NCBI RefSeq assembly: GCF_040954645.1 | Contig: NC_092806.1 | Location: forward strand, 113,313,958-113,377,957 | Direction of reading: 5' to 3' | Source: Diabrotica undecimpunctata | Taxonomy: Eukaryota; Arthropoda; Insecta; Coleoptera; Chrysomelidae | DNA length: 64,000 nucleotides | Shown here: positions 63,400 to 64,000 of the stretch, in pieces | Layout of the letters: each line of letters begins with the position of its first letter | Numbering within the stretch: the first letter of the stretch is position 1 | Program-made: the position numbers and the translations under genes | Notes under the pieces: generated by a model | The model's input: only the letters and a program-made list of their open reading frames with translations | What the model was told of the DNA's origin: nothing | The model's database searches: none

Positions 63400-64000
<601 letters not shown>

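Overview
The window looks like heterochromatin-like or intergenic DNA from a large, AT-rich insect nuclear genome. A leaf-beetle-type (Coleoptera) genome is plausible, but the species cannot be fixed from sequence alone. Evidence: no operons or Shine-Dalgarno architecture, AATAAA-rich spacers, several (TA)n microsatellites, spliceosomal-type GT...AG introns, and a dense, layered set of animal transposons. I found no convincing intact host gene. Nearly every recognisable coding stretch belongs to a mobile element, mostly broken by stops and frameshifts.

Layout. 0-6 kb: pogo-like and mariner-like transposase relics, short LINE tails, and a YqaJ-type exonuclease pseudogene split by a LINE. 6-13 kb: a DNA transposon with 8-bp target duplications carrying extra inserted sequence (a MITE and TA microsatellites), a mariner element with terminal inverted repeats (TIRs), and a dispersed repeat. 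13-23 kb: an RTE/CR1-like LINE, a Tc1-like relic, a gutted I-type LINE and a Penelope-like element. 24-35 kb: a relic of an unnamed insect repeat ORF, a 4 kb two-ORF LINE, a second pogo-like relic, an RTE inserted inside another RTE, and a Crypton-type tyrosine recombinase with an apparent small intron. 35-46 kb: very young, partly duplicated LINE copies, a second copy of the 8-bp-TSD transposon, a Mutator-like ORF split by a LINE, and a LINE inside a LINE.

46.7-53 kb: a complete, very young Ty3/Gypsy LTR retrotransposon (minus strand; LTRs differ at one of 367 bases) inserted in an older Jockey-like LINE. Its Gag starts with a SAP-like DNA-binding motif. Its Pol ends in a truncated macro domain of the ADP-ribose-glycohydrolase (TARG1/OARD1) type, followed in another frame by a CCCH zinc finger. 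This is the most unusual thing in the window.

53-64 kb: another LINE, a long-TIR element, a tRNA-His-like sequence, and a second Gypsy element with 1.4-kb LTRs, a canonical AAATTTT frameshift heptamer between gag and pol, and no integrase core. The window ends in (TA)n DNA with a perfect 32-bp hairpin and a Penelope-type terminal motif.

The genes do not form a pathway. What they record is an insertion order, readable from target-site duplications at 3080, 5412, 32970, 42608, 44159 and 46733.
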